From Shewanella aquimarina (GTDB lineage Bacteria > Pseudomonadota > Gammaproteobacteria > Enterobacterales > Shewanellaceae): 64,000 nucleotides of DNA. The DNA is taken from the NCBI RefSeq assembly GCF_023349185.1, contig NZ_JAKIKY010000014.1:1-64000 (forward strand), in the 5' to 3' direction. The stretch's first letter is position 1. Every line of letters starts with the position of its first letter. The notes under the pieces are model-generated. The model did no database searches. It was not told the DNA's origin and was given only the letters and a program-made list of their open reading frames with translations. Below are positions 1 to 8,893 of the stretch, piece after piece. The position numbers and the translations under genes are program-made.

Positions 1-1
1 T

Positions 2-103
<102 letters not shown>

Positions 104-214
104 CCACTACATACCAGAATCTGGTAGAGGCTCAAATCAAGGCGTGCTTTATTACGCTAAGGCATTAAATTCTACCTTTACGAAGATAACCCCCTAAATT
201 TCGCCAACAAAAAA

Positions 215-232
215 GGCGTCTCGTTAGACGCC
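215..232 (-). terminator. Rho-independent terminator of pepD
   Basis: A perfect 7-bp stem (GGCGTCT / AGACGCC) with a 4-base loop lies just downstream of the pepD stop. On the minus strand it is followed by a T-rich run (complement of the A-run at 209-214). The plus-strand side also has TTT after the stem, so it may stop transcription arriving from the insertion-sequence side as well. Confidence 0.8.
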
Positions 233-264
233 TTTCTCATCGATAACCTAGTTACGCTATCTAT

Positions 265-1725
265 TTATGCTTTTTCTGGAATGCGTTCCAGCACGGCGAG
301 GAGCAGCTTCCAGTATTGCTCGACGGTCTCGATTAACACCATCTCGTCTGGGCTGTGTGGGAAGCGGATGGTGGGGCCAATAGAGACCATATCCATCTCT
401 GGGTAGGGCTTCTTGAACAGGCCACACTCCAGACCCGCGTGGATAACCATGATAACCGGTTCCTTGTTGTAGATAGACTCGTAGGTGTCTTTCACAATCG
501 CCATCACAGGAGAACTGCTGTCTGGCTTCCAGCCAGGGTAGGCGCCGCTGAATTCTACTTCGGCACCGGCCAGGTTGCTCAGGGCGGTTAGGTAGCCTTC
601 GACCTCTTCGCGGCCCGAGTCGATCAGCGAGCGGATGAGACAGAGGATGCTTACCGATTCGGCTTCTGTGGTGATCACGCCAACGTTGAGCGAGGTCTCG
701 GTCACGCCTTGGATCTCATCGCTCATGCGCATCACGCCGTTAGGGCAGGCGTTTAGCAGGTCGATCAGTGTCTGCTGGGTGGCTTCGCTCATCACCTGAG
801 TGGCGGCCGGGATCTCGCTGAGGGTCAGCAGCATGTCTGGGTCGGCGATGGCCAGTTCCTGACGCACCAGATCTGTATATTCCTGGATCAGGGTTTCCAG
901 GCGTGGCAGGTTTTCGCTTGGCAGCATGAAGCTGACGCTGGCCTCACGAGGGATGGCGTTACGCAGCGAGCCGCCGCTGAAGTTGGTCAGTTCCAGTGCC
1001 AGTTCGTCGGCGTGGTTAAACAGGAAGCGGGCCAACAGCTTGTTGGCGTTGCCGCGGCCCAGGTGAATGTTCACCCCTGAGTGACCGCCCTTAAGTCCTG
1101 AGAGTGTTAGGGTGTAGGTCGACAGGCTCGGCTCGGCCGCCTGCCACACCATAGGCACAGTGATTTGGGCATCGACGCCGCCGGCGCAGCCCATGTAGAT
1201 CTCGCCTTCCTGCTCTGAATCTGTGTTGATCAGGATCTCGGCGTCCAGGTAGCCTGCTTCCAGGCCGAAGGCACCTGTCATGCCTGCTTCTTCATCTATG
1301 GTCAGCAAGACTTCCAGCGGGCCGTGTGGAATGTCGTCGCTGCCGAGAATCGCCAGCGCAGAGGCCATGCCGATGCCGTTGTCTGAGCCCAGGGTGGTGC
1401 CCTTGGCCTTAACCCACTCGCCGTCTACATAGGCTTCGATAGGATCTTTCTCAAAATCATGCACCTTGTCGGCGTTTTTCTGCGGCACCATGTCGATGTG
1501 CGCCTGCAGGGCCACGACCTTGCGGTTTTCCATGCCGGGGGTTGCCGGCTTCTTGATGATCAGGTTACCGACCTTGTCTTCGACAACGTTGAGTTGTTTG
1601 TCTTTGGCCCAGTTTTGGATGTATTGGCTTAGCGCCTGCTCATGCTTGGAAGGGTGGGGAATGGCGCAGATCTGTTCAAACCACTGCCAAAGTGCCTGAG
1701 GTTGCAATTGACTTAATGTGCTCAC
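265..1725 (-). CDS. pepD: Aminoacyl-histidine dipeptidase (peptidase D, M20C family)
   Basis: Cytosolic zinc dipeptidase that cleaves Xaa-His and many other dipeptides during peptide recycling. The protein follows the E. coli PepD pattern throughout: LQAHIDMVPQ near residues 73-82 (metal-binding His and Asp), TTLGSDNGIG near 115, DEEAGM with the general-base Glu near 146, NTDSEQEGEIYMGCAGG, GGHSG, and HAGLECGLF near the C terminus. The start is placed at GTG 1723-1725, because an AGAGGAG Shine-Dalgarno lies 7 bases upstream and the resulting 486 residues agree with the usual 485. An upstream ATG at 1780-1782 would add 19 residues of unconvincing sequence. The gene is monocistronic, divergent from the M17 peptidase gene, and has its own terminator. 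Confidence 0.95.
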   Translation of the reverse strand: MSTLSQLQPQALWQWFEQICAIPHPSKHEQALSQYIQNWAKDKQLNVVEDKVGNLIIKKPATPGMENRKVVALQAHIDMVPQKNADKVHDFEKDPIEAYVDGEWVKAKGTTLGSDNGIGMASALAILGSDDIPHGPLEVLLTIDEEAGMTGAFGLEAGYLDAEILINTDSEQEGEIYMGCAGGVDAQITVPMVWQAAEPSLSTYTLTLSGLKGGHSGVNIHLGRGNANKLLARFLFNHADELALELTNFSGGSLRNAIPREASVSFMLPSENLPRLETLIQEYTDLVRQELAIADPDMLLTLSEIPAATQVMSEATQQTLIDLLNACPNGVMRMSDEIQGVTETSLNVGVITTEAESVSILCLIRSLIDSGREEVEGYLTALSNLAGAEVEFSGAYPGWKPDSSSPVMAIVKDTYESIYNKEPVIMVIHAGLECGLFKKPYPEMDMVSIGPTIRFPHSPDEMVLIETVEQYWKLLLAVLERIPEKA

Positions 1726-2148
1726 GGACAAACTCCTCTGTAATAAAGGTCTTTGAGGTCTAATTTGGCGATAGTCTATCATAGACTCTAGTGGTGCGGG
1801 GGCATGAAAGCGGGCGGGGATGCATCAAGTGTCATACTAAGTTGCCACCCGCCAAAAGCCGCCTTAGGGGGCGGCATCATTATTTTCATTTGGCATTGGC
1901 GCCAGATAGGAGAATAATGCCAACACTCACGGCGATTTAACCTTGCTGGACATGGCCTTAACCCAACCCTCAAACCTTGGGTAAGCGGCGTTACAGAGAT
2001 GGCAGGGGTTAGTATTGTCTTTAGTGAGAGGTTGATATTCACGATAGGCAGGCAAAGATCTGCCAAAGCTCAGGGCGCTTGTATGGCTTATATAGGTGCC
2101 AATCGATTCGGCTAAGACCGAAAAACCGCTAGATGAAAAGGATGAGGC
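1726..2148. other. Intergenic region between two divergent peptidase genes
   Basis: This 423-base spacer must carry promoters for pepD (leftward) and the M17 peptidase (rightward). A GC-rich stem (GCCGCC at 1858-1863 with GGCGGC at 1870-1875) is visible and has TTTT after it on the minus strand, so it could be a weak terminator or attenuator on the pepD side. No convincing -35/-10 pair or protein-coding gene was found; the open frames here lack ribosome-binding sites and recognisable sequence. Confidence 0.4.
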
Positions 2149-3681
2149 ATGACCGGGGTTCAATTTATAGATGTAACAGATTCAGAAGCCATTTTTGACG
2201 ATAACCAGTGGGATGCCGTGGTAGTGGTAACCCATGGCCTAGACGCCATTGCCCAGGAGGAGCTGGCCATGCTCGCCAGCCATGGCGCCCAGGTGGATGC
2301 CAGGGTAGGGCGCTCCACCACGCTGTTGTTTGCCCCCGGGCTGGCCGGTGGTCGCCTGATTGTGGCGCCGGTGGCAGATGGCGACAGCGATATTCAGGAT
2401 GTGCGCGGCTATAGCGACGCCGCTCGCCAAGGCATAAAAGTGGCCTTCGATGCCGGCGCCAGACGCCCGCTGCTGATCGTCACGCCCTCGACTCAGGCGA
2501 GATATGCGCAGTCCATGGGGGTTGCCGCGCTGGGTTGTGCTCAGGCGTTATGGCAGTCGCTGGAGCGCCGCGAGGCACTGGGTGAGATGGATAACATCTC
2601 ACAGATCGGCCTGCTGGTGGACGGCAAGGCCGCTGAGCTGCTAAGCGCCATTGAGGCGGGTAAACACCTGGCGCGCGATCTTTGCGGCACAGAGCCGGAG
2701 CGTATGTCGGCGCCAGCTTTTGCCCAGTACTGTGTCGATGCACTTAAGGGGCTGGACTTGACCATGTCGGTTGTCGAAGACAGAGACGTGCTGGAGCGTG
2801 ACTATCCGCTGCTGAGCGCCGTGGGCCGCGCCTCTTTCGCGGTCTCAAGACATCAGCCAAGAGTGGTTAAGCTGGAATATAAGGCCGAGGGGCCTATCGA
2901 ACGTAGCTACTTCTTTGCCGGTAAGGGCGTGGTGTATGACACGGGCGGGGCCGACCTTAAGGTTGGCGGTGCCATGGCGGGGATGAGCCGCGACAAGGGC
3001 GGCGCGGCCGCGGTTGCCGGCCTGATGAAGACCCTGGCCCTGCTGAAACCTAAAGGCGTTCGTGTGGTGGCTGAGCTTGGCCTGGTGCGTAACAGCATAG
3101 GCAGCGAGGCCTTCGTGACCGACGAGATCATCACCAGCCACGCCGGTGTGCGGGTACGCATCGGTAATACAGACGCCGAAGGGCGCCTGGTGCTGGCGGA
3201 TCTGCTGTCGCACCTCAGACTCAAGGCGCAGGACGCGGTGGCGCCGCAGCTCTTCTCGGTAGCTACTCTGACCGGCCATGTGGTGCGCGCCTACGGCGGC
3301 TATACCGCCGTGGTCGAAAATGCCGTGGCGCGTCAGCAGCAGGTGGGTGACAGCCTGCAGACGATCAGCGAGGCCTGGGGTGAGCCGATAGAAGTATCGC
3401 GCCTGCGCCGCGACGATTATCAGAAGATTGTCGATCCTTCTGGCGCGGCAGATGTGTTGTCGTCCAACAACGCGCCTTCTTCTGTGACGGCCAGGGGTCA
3501 TCAGTATCCGGCTGCCTTCCTGCTGAAAGCCTCAGGGCTTGAGGCCCATGGCCTGACGAGCGACAAGCCGCTGGCCTATACCCATGTGGATATTGCTGGG
3601 AGTGCGACCGAGGGTGATCCCCTGTATGGCACGCCTACCGCGGCGCCACTTGTTAGTTTGTGTCAGCTGATCCGTGGCTGA
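2149..3681 (+). CDS. Leucyl aminopeptidase-like protein (peptidase family M17)
   Basis: Two-metal M17 aminopeptidase, 510 residues, which would remove N-terminal residues from peptides in the cytosol. The C-terminal catalytic domain holds all key residues known from PepA: Lys259 in GKGVVYD, Asp264, Lys271, Asp282 in SRDKGGAA, and the family signature NTDAEGRL at 340-347, giving Asp342, Glu344 and Arg346. The N-terminal third is the poorly conserved M17 macro-like domain. It differs enough from PepA that it is probably a second M17 paralogue rather than pepA itself. The ATG at 2149 follows AGGATGAGG. A strong terminator comes 40 bases after the stop. Whether it also has a DNA-binding or regulatory role, as E. 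coli PepA does, cannot be judged. Confidence 0.88.
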   Translation: MTGVQFIDVTDSEAIFDDNQWDAVVVVTHGLDAIAQEELAMLASHGAQVDARVGRSTTLLFAPGLAGGRLIVAPVADGDSDIQDVRGYSDAARQGIKVAFDAGARRPLLIVTPSTQARYAQSMGVAALGCAQALWQSLERREALGEMDNISQIGLLVDGKAAELLSAIEAGKHLARDLCGTEPERMSAPAFAQYCVDALKGLDLTMSVVEDRDVLERDYPLLSAVGRASFAVSRHQPRVVKLEYKAEGPIERSYFFAGKGVVYDTGGADLKVGGAMAGMSRDKGGAAAVAGLMKTLALLKPKGVRVVAELGLVRNSIGSEAFVTDEIITSHAGVRVRIGNTDAEGRLVLADLLSHLRLKAQDAVAPQLFSVATLTGHVVRAYGGYTAVVENAVARQQQVGDSLQTISEAWGEPIEVSRLRRDDYQKIVDPSGAADVLSSNNAPSSVTARGHQYPAAFLLKASGLEAHGLTSDKPLAYTHVDIAGSATEGDPLYGTPTAAPLVSLCQLIRG

Positions 3682-3721
3682 ACCAAGCAGACCCTAGCCT
3701 AGCTGGGCGCAAAATTTGACC

Positions 3722-3748
3722 GGGGCAAGCATAGGCTTGCCCCTTTTT
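3722..3748 (+). terminator. Rho-independent terminator of the M17 peptidase gene
   Basis: A perfect 9-bp stem GGGGCAAGC / GCTTGCCCC with loop ATAG is followed by TTTTTGTT, a textbook intrinsic terminator. Confidence 0.92.
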
Positions 3749-3860
3749 GTTGCCGGATCACAATAGGGTGAAAAGCGTGATCTCTACCCACCTCGTAATG
3801 GGGCTTTGATGTAGTAAAATTACAGTTCGAAGGTTTTTTTAAAAAAAATAGAAAAAAAGC

Positions 3861-3888
3861 TTGTAATAAAACTACATTTAAATATAAT
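3861..3888 (+). promoter_or_regulatory. Strong sigma-70 promoter for the structured transcript
   Basis: TTGTAA (3861-3866) and a consensus TATAAT (3883-3888) are separated by 16 bases and preceded by an A/T-rich, A-tract-laden stretch from 3830 that resembles an UP element. Initiation would fall near 3894-3896. No annotated protein gene follows closely, so this promoter points to an RNA gene or a leader. Confidence 0.75.
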
Positions 3889-4053
3889 GGCTCTCGTTGG
3901 TTAGACACAGTGTCTTCCACCTCAAAGTCTATCCAGGATGGATAACTCTCCAAGGAACCGAGCGACAAGTTGACTGCGGCACCAGCCTGAAGATGAAGGC
4001 CTGCCAAGTTTCACTAGAGATTAATTTTTCAACTTTGTTAGGAGTTATTGACT

Positions 4054-4152
4054 ATGTCTTATACAGGAATTCAGCACGTTTATTGGCAGAATACTTGGTT
4101 TTGTACCGATTCACTACGTGGTGGTCTGTACGCTATGACTTTCAAGGGCTAA
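4054..4152 (+). CDS. Putative 32-residue small protein within the structured transcript
   Basis: ATG 4054 follows AGGAG with a 9-base spacer, and the frame ends at TAA 4150-4152. The peptide begins MSYTGIQHVYW and ends LYAMTFKG. It is rich in aromatic residues (three Tyr, two Trp, two Phe), has one Cys and shows no transmembrane or signal segment. The stop codon falls in the loop of a potential stem (GACTTT/AAAGTC). I do not recognise the product. The ribosome-binding site and the promoter-terminator bracket argue for expression, but 32 codons can arise by chance. The CsrA-like hairpin about 110 nt upstream could influence translation or stability. Confidence 0.4.
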   Translation: MSYTGIQHVYWQNTWFCTDSLRGGLYAMTFKG

Positions 4153-4328
4153 CTACCCCTAAAGTCGTTTGAACCTGGTTCACTCGACTAAAGTAGTTGC
4201 ATCATCCATCAACCTTACCCCATTTGGGGATTTTTAGACTCAAGTTGTCTATTGCTCATTGAGCGGTAGGCCAGTGTAACCCGCTAGCGCGGTAACTCTT
4301 TCCTTTCGGAACACTTGAAACATGTCTC

Positions 4329-4356
4329 GCCTGCTCTTTGAGCAGGCTTTTTTTTT
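4329..4356 (+). terminator. Strong rho-independent terminator of the structured transcript
   Basis: An 8-bp stem GCCTGCTC / GAGCAGGC with loop TTT is followed by nine Ts. It would end transcription from the promoter at 3861-3888 and isolates that unit from the permease gene downstream. Confidence 0.9.
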
Positions 4357-4447
4357 GCCTGAAATTTACCATCGACGCCTCGTCATTCGGGCGATAAATC
4401 TGGCGTAGATCACCTTTATGTCATCCTCTCGAGTCATGGCTCTAAAC

Positions 4448-4481
4448 TGGCTCGCGTTTGCGCAATTATTGCGTATATAAT
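4448..4481 (+). promoter_or_regulatory. Candidate PurR-type operator and -10 element upstream of purine permease
   Basis: Bases 4448-4463 carry CGTTTGCG, the complete right half of the enterobacterial PurR palindrome (ACGCAAACGTTTGCGT, from memory), with a degenerate left half. It lies immediately upstream of a consensus TATAAT at 4476-4481, in the -35 region, where a purine repressor would act. No good -35 hexamer is visible. The downstream gene is a nucleobase permease, which fits purine control, but only one half-site is strong. Confidence 0.4.
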
Positions 4482-4565
4482 CGTCGCTTGTTATCAAGTC
4501 GTTAACTTGGTTTCAACTTTTACCCTACCTAAATAAACCATAATTAAATCAAGGAACCTCGTTCC

Positions 4566-5855
4566 ATGTTAGAAAAAGTATTTAAGTTAACCGAGCACCA
4601 GACAACGTTAAAACAAGAGGTGGTGGCCGGGCTGACCACCTTTTTAACCATGGCCTATATCATCTTCGTCAATCCCATGATGTTGGCCGATGCCGGCATG
4701 GACCATGGCGCCGTGTTTGTCGCCACCTGTCTGGCCGCCGCCGTGGGCTGCCTGGTGATGGGCATAGTGGCGAATTACCCTATCGCCCTAGCACCGGGCA
4801 TGGGGCTTAACGCCTTCTTCACCTATACCGTCGTCGGCGAGATGGGCTATAGCTGGGAAACGGCCCTGGGCGCGGTATTCCTCTCGGGTATCTGCTTTCT
4901 GATATTGTCGCTGGTGAAGATCCGAGAATGGATAGTCAACAGCATTCCTATGTCCCTGCGTCTGGGGATCGCCGCCGGTATCGGCTTGTTTCTGGCGCTG
5001 ATCGGTCTCAAGAGTGCTGGCATAGTGGTGGCCAGCCCAGCGACTCTGGTGACCATGGGCGATGTGACCGCCTTGCCGGCCGTGATGTCTGTGTTGGGCT
5101 TCTTCATCATTATCGCCCTGGTACACAGAGGTTATCAGTCGGCGGTGATCATCAGCATTTTGGGGATCACCGCGCTGGGCTTGCTGCTTGGCGACGTGCA
5201 GTATAACGGCATGGTCTCGACGCCGCCGTCGATTGCGCCCACCTTCATGAAGATGGATCTCGCCAACGTGCTCGAGGTCAGCATGCTTTCGGTGGTGTTT
5301 GCCTTCCTGTTTGTGGATCTGTTTGACACCTCTGGCACCCTGGTGGCCGTAGCTCAGCGCGGCGGTTTCCTCGATGATAGAGGCAGGTTGCCGCGTCTTG
5401 GCCGCGCCCTGACCGCCGACAGCAGCGCCACTATCGCGGGGGCCATGTTGGGCACCTCGACGACTACTAGCTATATCGAGAGTACCGCCGGCGTGAGCGC
5501 AGGTGGCCGCACCGGACTCACCGCCGTGGTGGTGGGGATCATGTTCCTGCTGTCGCTGTTTATCTCGCCGCTGGCGGGCATGGTGCCGGCCTACGCCACC
5601 GCGGGAACCCTCTTCTATGTCGCCATCTTGATGATGTCTGGCCTGGTGCATGTGGACTGGGAAGATCTCACCGAGGCCGCGCCTGTGGTGGTGGTCTGTA
5701 TCCTGATGCCGCTGACCTTTTCGATCGCGACCGGGATCGCCATGGGCTTTATCGCCTATGCGGGGATCAAGCTGTTCAGCGGCCGCTATAAAGACCTCTC
5801 TGTCGGCGTGGTGGTGCTGGCGGCGCTATTCCTGGCTAAGTTTGTTTATGGCTAA
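4566..5855 (+). CDS. NCS2/AzgA-family purine (adenine-type) permease
   Basis: Inner-membrane proton symporter for nucleobases, 429 residues, almost entirely hydrophobic with 12-14 predicted membrane segments. The N-terminal pattern LEKVFKLTEHQTT, then EVVAGLTTFLTMAYIIFVNP, APGMGLNAFF near residue 80, FDTSGTLV near 255 and TSYIESTAGVSAGGRTGLTAVV near 300 match the AzgA branch of NCS2. The GMGLNAFF and TSTTTSYIES forms are closer to the adenine permeases (PurP/AdeP) than to the guanine-hypoxanthine ones, although specificity cannot be proven by reading. The gene is monocistronic between its own promoter region and a terminator at 5944. The ATG at 4566 follows AAGGAACC. Confidence 0.85.
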   Translation: MLEKVFKLTEHQTTLKQEVVAGLTTFLTMAYIIFVNPMMLADAGMDHGAVFVATCLAAAVGCLVMGIVANYPIALAPGMGLNAFFTYTVVGEMGYSWETALGAVFLSGICFLILSLVKIREWIVNSIPMSLRLGIAAGIGLFLALIGLKSAGIVVASPATLVTMGDVTALPAVMSVLGFFIIIALVHRGYQSAVIISILGITALGLLLGDVQYNGMVSTPPSIAPTFMKMDLANVLEVSMLSVVFAFLFVDLFDTSGTLVAVAQRGGFLDDRGRLPRLGRALTADSSATIAGAMLGTSTTTSYIESTAGVSAGGRTGLTAVVVGIMFLLSLFISPLAGMVPAYATAGTLFYVAILMMSGLVHVDWEDLTEAAPVVVVCILMPLTFSIATGIAMGFIAYAGIKLFSGRYKDLSVGVVVLAALFLAKFVYG

Positions 5856-5943
5856 GTCTATCTATGGTTAAGCTCATCTATGCTTAGGTTTTTGGCAGGA
5901 GCCGAATTTAGCTTAAGTTGAGTGCCAGCCAGCTTAGATTAAA

Positions 5944-5968
5944 GGTCATACAATGTATGGCCTTTTTT
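5944..5968 (+). terminator. Rho-independent terminator of the purine permease gene
   Basis: GGTCATAC / GTATGGCC with loop AAT and one G-U pair is followed by TTTTTT. Confidence 0.85.
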
Positions 5969-6076
5969 ATGGGCTTTTATTGAAGGAAAGTAGACTGGCT
6001 CTAATCTTTTATCTTACCCGCTACCATTTGCCCTGGGGATTGGGTATAACTTGGGGTTCGGTTTTTTTCTGTCAAT

Positions 6077-7201
6077 ATGTCAATGAACTTAAGTGAGATA
6101 GGCTACCGCCGTGTGGTGGTAAAGTTGGGTACCAGTGTGCTCACCTCAGGCTCGCGCCAGCTGGATAAGGCGCATATGGTTGAGCTGGCCAGACAAATGG
6201 CCAAGCTGATGAAGTCGGGTGTCGAAGTGGTGCTGTGCACCTCGGGCGCCATCGCCGCTGGGCGCGAACACTTGGGTTATCCCACACTGCCGGACACGGT
6301 CGCCAATAAGCAGCTGCTTGCCGCCGTCGGCCAGAGCCAGCTGATCCTCGCCTGGTCACAGCTGTTTAGCATCTATGGGCTGCATGTGGGCCAGCTGCTG
6401 CTGACCCGCGCCGACTTGCATGACAGGGAACGTTATCTCAACGCCAGGGACTCGCTCAACGCCCTGCTGGCCAATGGCATCATTCCTATCATCAACGAGA
6501 ACGATGCGGTGGCCACCAACGAGATCAAGGTGGGCGACAACGATAACCTGTCGGCAAGGGCGGCACTGCTGTGTGATGCCGACCTCTTGATCCTGCTGAC
6601 GGATCAGAAGGGGCTGTTCGATGCCGACCCAAGGGCCAATCCGGATGCTAAGCTGATCAAGCAGGTGGTCAATATCGACGATAGCCTGCGTAGCCTGGCG
6701 GGCGGCGCGGTTTCCGGCCTGGGCACAGGCGGTATGGCGACTAAGCTGCAGGCGGCGGATATTGCCCGCCGCGCCGGGGTCGAGGTGGTGATCGCCTCGG
6801 GTCATCATCCTAAGGTGATCTTAGATGCCGTATGTCAGCTGCCGGTGGGGACACATTTTACCGCGCTGGAGAATCCGCTGGAGAGTCGTAAACAGTGGAT
6901 CTTGGCGGGCCCGGCGACGAAAGGGCGGCTGGTGCTGGACAGCGGTGCTATCAATGCCGTGACCCTGAAGGGACGCAGCCTGTTATCTAAGGGGATCTTG
7001 TCGGTGAGCGGCGTCTTTGAACGCGGCGCCACCCTGCAGCTGGTGGACGAGCTGGGGCGGGAGCATGCCAGAGGCATGAGCCGTTACAGCGCCAAAGATC
7101 TGCAGAAGATCGCCGGTAAACATTCGGATGAAATTGAGTCGCTGCTGGGTTACGACTATGGTGATGCCATAGTGCATCGCAACGACATGGTGGTCCTGTA
7201 A
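6077..7201 (+). CDS. proB: Glutamate 5-kinase
   Basis: Phosphorylates glutamate to glutamyl-5-phosphate, the first and feedback-controlled step of proline synthesis. The amino-acid kinase domain (about residues 8-260) starts [11 protein letters not shown] and contains [25 protein letters not shown] and [12 protein letters not shown], all expected of ProB. A C-terminal PUA domain (about 280-365) is present, giving 374 residues against 367 in E. coli. Two in-frame ATGs (6077, 6083) are both possible and neither has a strong ribosome-binding site. proA follows 52 bases downstream in the same direction, forming the usual proBA operon. Confidence 0.96.
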   Translation: MSMNLSEIGYRRVVVKLGTSVLTSGSRQLDKAHMVELARQMAKLMKSGVEVVLCTSGAIAAGREHLGYPTLPDTVANKQLLAAVGQSQLILAWSQLFSIYGLHVGQLLLTRADLHDRERYLNARDSLNALLANGIIPIINENDAVATNEIKVGDNDNLSARAALLCDADLLILLTDQKGLFDADPRANPDAKLIKQVVNIDDSLRSLAGGAVSGLGTGGMATKLQAADIARRAGVEVVIASGHHPKVILDAVCQLPVGTHFTALENPLESRKQWILAGPATKGRLVLDSGAINAVTLKGRSLLSKGILSVSGVFERGATLQLVDELGREHARGMSRYSAKDLQKIAGKHSDEIESLLGYDYGDAIVHRNDMVVL

Positions 7202-7253
7202 GGTTTTCGGCAGAGTCAATTTGTGCAGATTAAAGATGAGTGGAACAGAAACG

Positions 7254-8525
7254 ATGGACGATAAGCAGCAGTATTTAAACACTCTAGGTGAGCAGGCCAA
7301 GGCTGCCAGCTACGCCATGGCGAGCCTCACGGCTTCGCAGAAGCGCGACCTGCTTAGGGCGATAGCCCAGAAGCTTAGCGATAAGAGCGCATCGATTGTC
7401 GCGGCTAACCAGCAGGATGTGGCCAAGGCGCGAGAAAATGGCCTGAATGACGCCATGATAGACAGACTGCTGCTGGACGAGTCGCGACTCTCTGGGGTTA
7501 TCGCCGATATCGAAAATGTGGTGGCGCTGGCCGATCCTATCGGTAGCGAGCTGGAGAGCCAGCTGCTGGACAATGGCCTGCGCCTGTCCCGCCGCCGAGT
7601 GCCGCTGGGTGTGCTCGGGGTTATCTATGAGGCACGCCCCAACGTAACCGTGGATATCGCCGTGCTGGCGCTCAAGACCGGCAATGCCGTGATATTGCGC
7701 GGTGGCAAGGAGACCCTGGCGTCTAACCTGGCCCTGAGTGAGGCCATCCGGGAGGCCATTGGCGAGCAAGGACTGCCCTGTGATGCGGTGCAGTTGATCC
7801 AAGATCCCGACCGCGCCTTAGTCTCTGGCCTGTTGAAGCTCGATAAGTATGTGGACATGATAGTGCCCCGAGGTGGTCAGAACCTGCAGCGCCTGTGCGC
7901 CGAACAGGCGACCATTCCGGTGATCCTTGGCGGCATAGGGATCTGCCATCTGTATGTCGACAGTGAGGTGGAGCAGCTAAAAGCCATCGAGGTGATTGCC
8001 AATGCCAAGGTGCAGCGCCCGACCGTGTGTAACGCCCTGGATACTGTGCTGGTTCATCAGTCTATCGCCCAAACTTTCCTGCCTAAGCTCTATGCCCACT
8101 TAAGTTCACTCGGCGTCAGTTTCTATGCTTGTGAGCAGGCCGAGGCGATAGGCAAGGATGCCGGCACTGTTACTCACAAGGCGAGCGATGAGACCTATGG
8201 CACAGAGTGGCTGTCTCTTAATCTTGGGGTTAAGGTGGTCGAGAATATCGATGAGGCGATCGCCCATATCCGTCGTTTCTCCAGTGGTCACTCCGAGGGG
8301 ATCTTGAGCGATAACATACATGCCACGGCACACTTTATTAATGAGGTGGATGCGGCGGCCGTGTATGTTAACGCCAGTACCCGTTTTACTGACGGTGGCC
8401 AGTTTGGTTTGGGCGCCGAGGTAGCGGTATCGACCCAGAAGCTGCACGCCAGAGGGCCTATGGGGCTTGAGGCGCTCACCACCTATAAGTGGATCGGTGT
8501 CGGCGACTATACTGCCCGCGGTTAA
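7254..8525 (+). CDS. proA: Gamma-glutamyl phosphate reductase
   Basis: NADPH-dependent reduction of glutamyl phosphate to glutamate semialdehyde, the second proline step, working directly with ProB. It is an aldehyde-dehydrogenase superfamily protein with [20 protein letters not shown] near residue 100, the nucleophile Cys259 in [10 protein letters not shown], and the strongly conserved end [35 protein letters not shown]. The start at ATG 7254 (MDDKQQYL) gives 423 residues, matching family length. Upstream in-frame starts at 7221 and 7236 would only add a short unconserved tail. A terminator follows 26 bases after the stop. Confidence 0.96.
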   Translation: MDDKQQYLNTLGEQAKAASYAMASLTASQKRDLLRAIAQKLSDKSASIVAANQQDVAKARENGLNDAMIDRLLLDESRLSGVIADIENVVALADPIGSELESQLLDNGLRLSRRRVPLGVLGVIYEARPNVTVDIAVLALKTGNAVILRGGKETLASNLALSEAIREAIGEQGLPCDAVQLIQDPDRALVSGLLKLDKYVDMIVPRGGQNLQRLCAEQATIPVILGGIGICHLYVDSEVEQLKAIEVIANAKVQRPTVCNALDTVLVHQSIAQTFLPKLYAHLSSLGVSFYACEQAEAIGKDAGTVTHKASDETYGTEWLSLNLGVKVVENIDEAIAHIRRFSSGHSEGILSDNIHATAHFINEVDAAAVYVNASTRFTDGGQFGLGAEVAVSTQKLHARGPMGLEALTTYKWIGVGDYTARG

Positions 8526-8550
8526 GTTAAGAGCCATACATTTCGTAAAA

Positions 8551-8571
8551 AGGAGCCATCAGGCTCCTTTC
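8551..8571 (+). terminator. Rho-independent terminator of proBA
   Basis: A 7-bp stem AGGAGCC / GGCTCCT with loop ATCA is followed by TTCTTATTTTT. Confidence 0.85.
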
Positions 8572-8893
8572 TTATTTTTAAACCTTCTTCATTTTAAACT
8601 GCCTTTGCGCTAATGAATCGGCATCTCTATTCGGCGCCCTTATATGGAAAATATCAGGCTGGCACTTTTACTAGCCAGTCTTACCAGGCATTTTTATCTA
8701 GCTCTCTTACCAGGCTTAGCCAGTGAGCAAATTAACTAATCCCCTTGGTGAATTTCACAACTTGTTTGATAAAGTCATCAAGGTTAAAAAGTGAATCTCA
8801 TTAAAACCCCTTTAACAACAGTGTTTTATCGTTTTGGCATCTTGTTTGCTTTGTCTTGAACAATCTCACAGGGAATCGGTTACGGAGCATAAG
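8572..8893. other. Intergenic region upstream of the secreted repeat protein
   Basis: About 320 bases with no coding gene. The only visible structure is a short imperfect stem GGCT...AGCC near 8660-8680 and the near-repeat TTACCAGGC (about 8689 and 8710). A promoter for the downstream gene presumably lies here, but no confident -35/-10 pair was found. Confidence 0.35.

Larger units (their letters stand above)
3895..4356 (+). ncRNA. Unidentified structured transcript with CsrA-like hairpin and small ORF
   Basis: Between a strong promoter and a strong terminator lies about 460 nt with many potential hairpins and no large ORF. Visible structures are: AGACAC-a-GTGTCT at 3903-3915; TATCC-AGGAT-GGATA at 3930-3944, which exposes GGA in a loop exactly as CsrA/RsmA targets do; a stem pairing GACTTT near 4138 with AAAGTC near 4160; a near-perfect palindrome GTCG..TGAACC-T-GGTTCA..CGAC at about 4164-4188; CCCC-attt-GGGG plus T5 at 4218-4235; and GCTC-att-GAGC at 4254-4264. 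A 32-codon ORF with a good ribosome-binding site sits in the middle (4054-4152). I do not recognise it as tmRNA, RNase P, 6S, SRP RNA or a known riboswitch. It could be a regulatory RNA, an mRNA for a small protein with long untranslated ends, or both. The ends are inferred from promoter and terminator. Confidence 0.5.

Noticed and set aside
2845..3501. 218-codon open frame antisense to the M17 peptidase gene
   Set aside because: Arg/His-rich shadow without family features; the plus-strand frame has all catalytic residues.
3897..4172. 91-codon frame across the structured transcript
   Set aside because: No ribosome-binding site, poor composition, and it runs through the hairpins; the 32-codon frame in another phase has the better start signal.
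3895..4356. tmRNA, RNase P RNA, 6S RNA or a purine riboswitch
   Set aside because: The conserved cores of these RNAs (tmRNA tag and tRNA-like ends, RNase P P4, 6S closing stems, riboswitch loops) were not found, and a promoter plus terminator separate the unit from the permease.
4788..5651. 287-codon open frame on the minus strand inside the purine permease gene
   Set aside because: Its translation is rich in His, Gln and Arg without any domain, and it mirrors a strongly supported membrane protein on the other strand; it is a codon-bias shadow.
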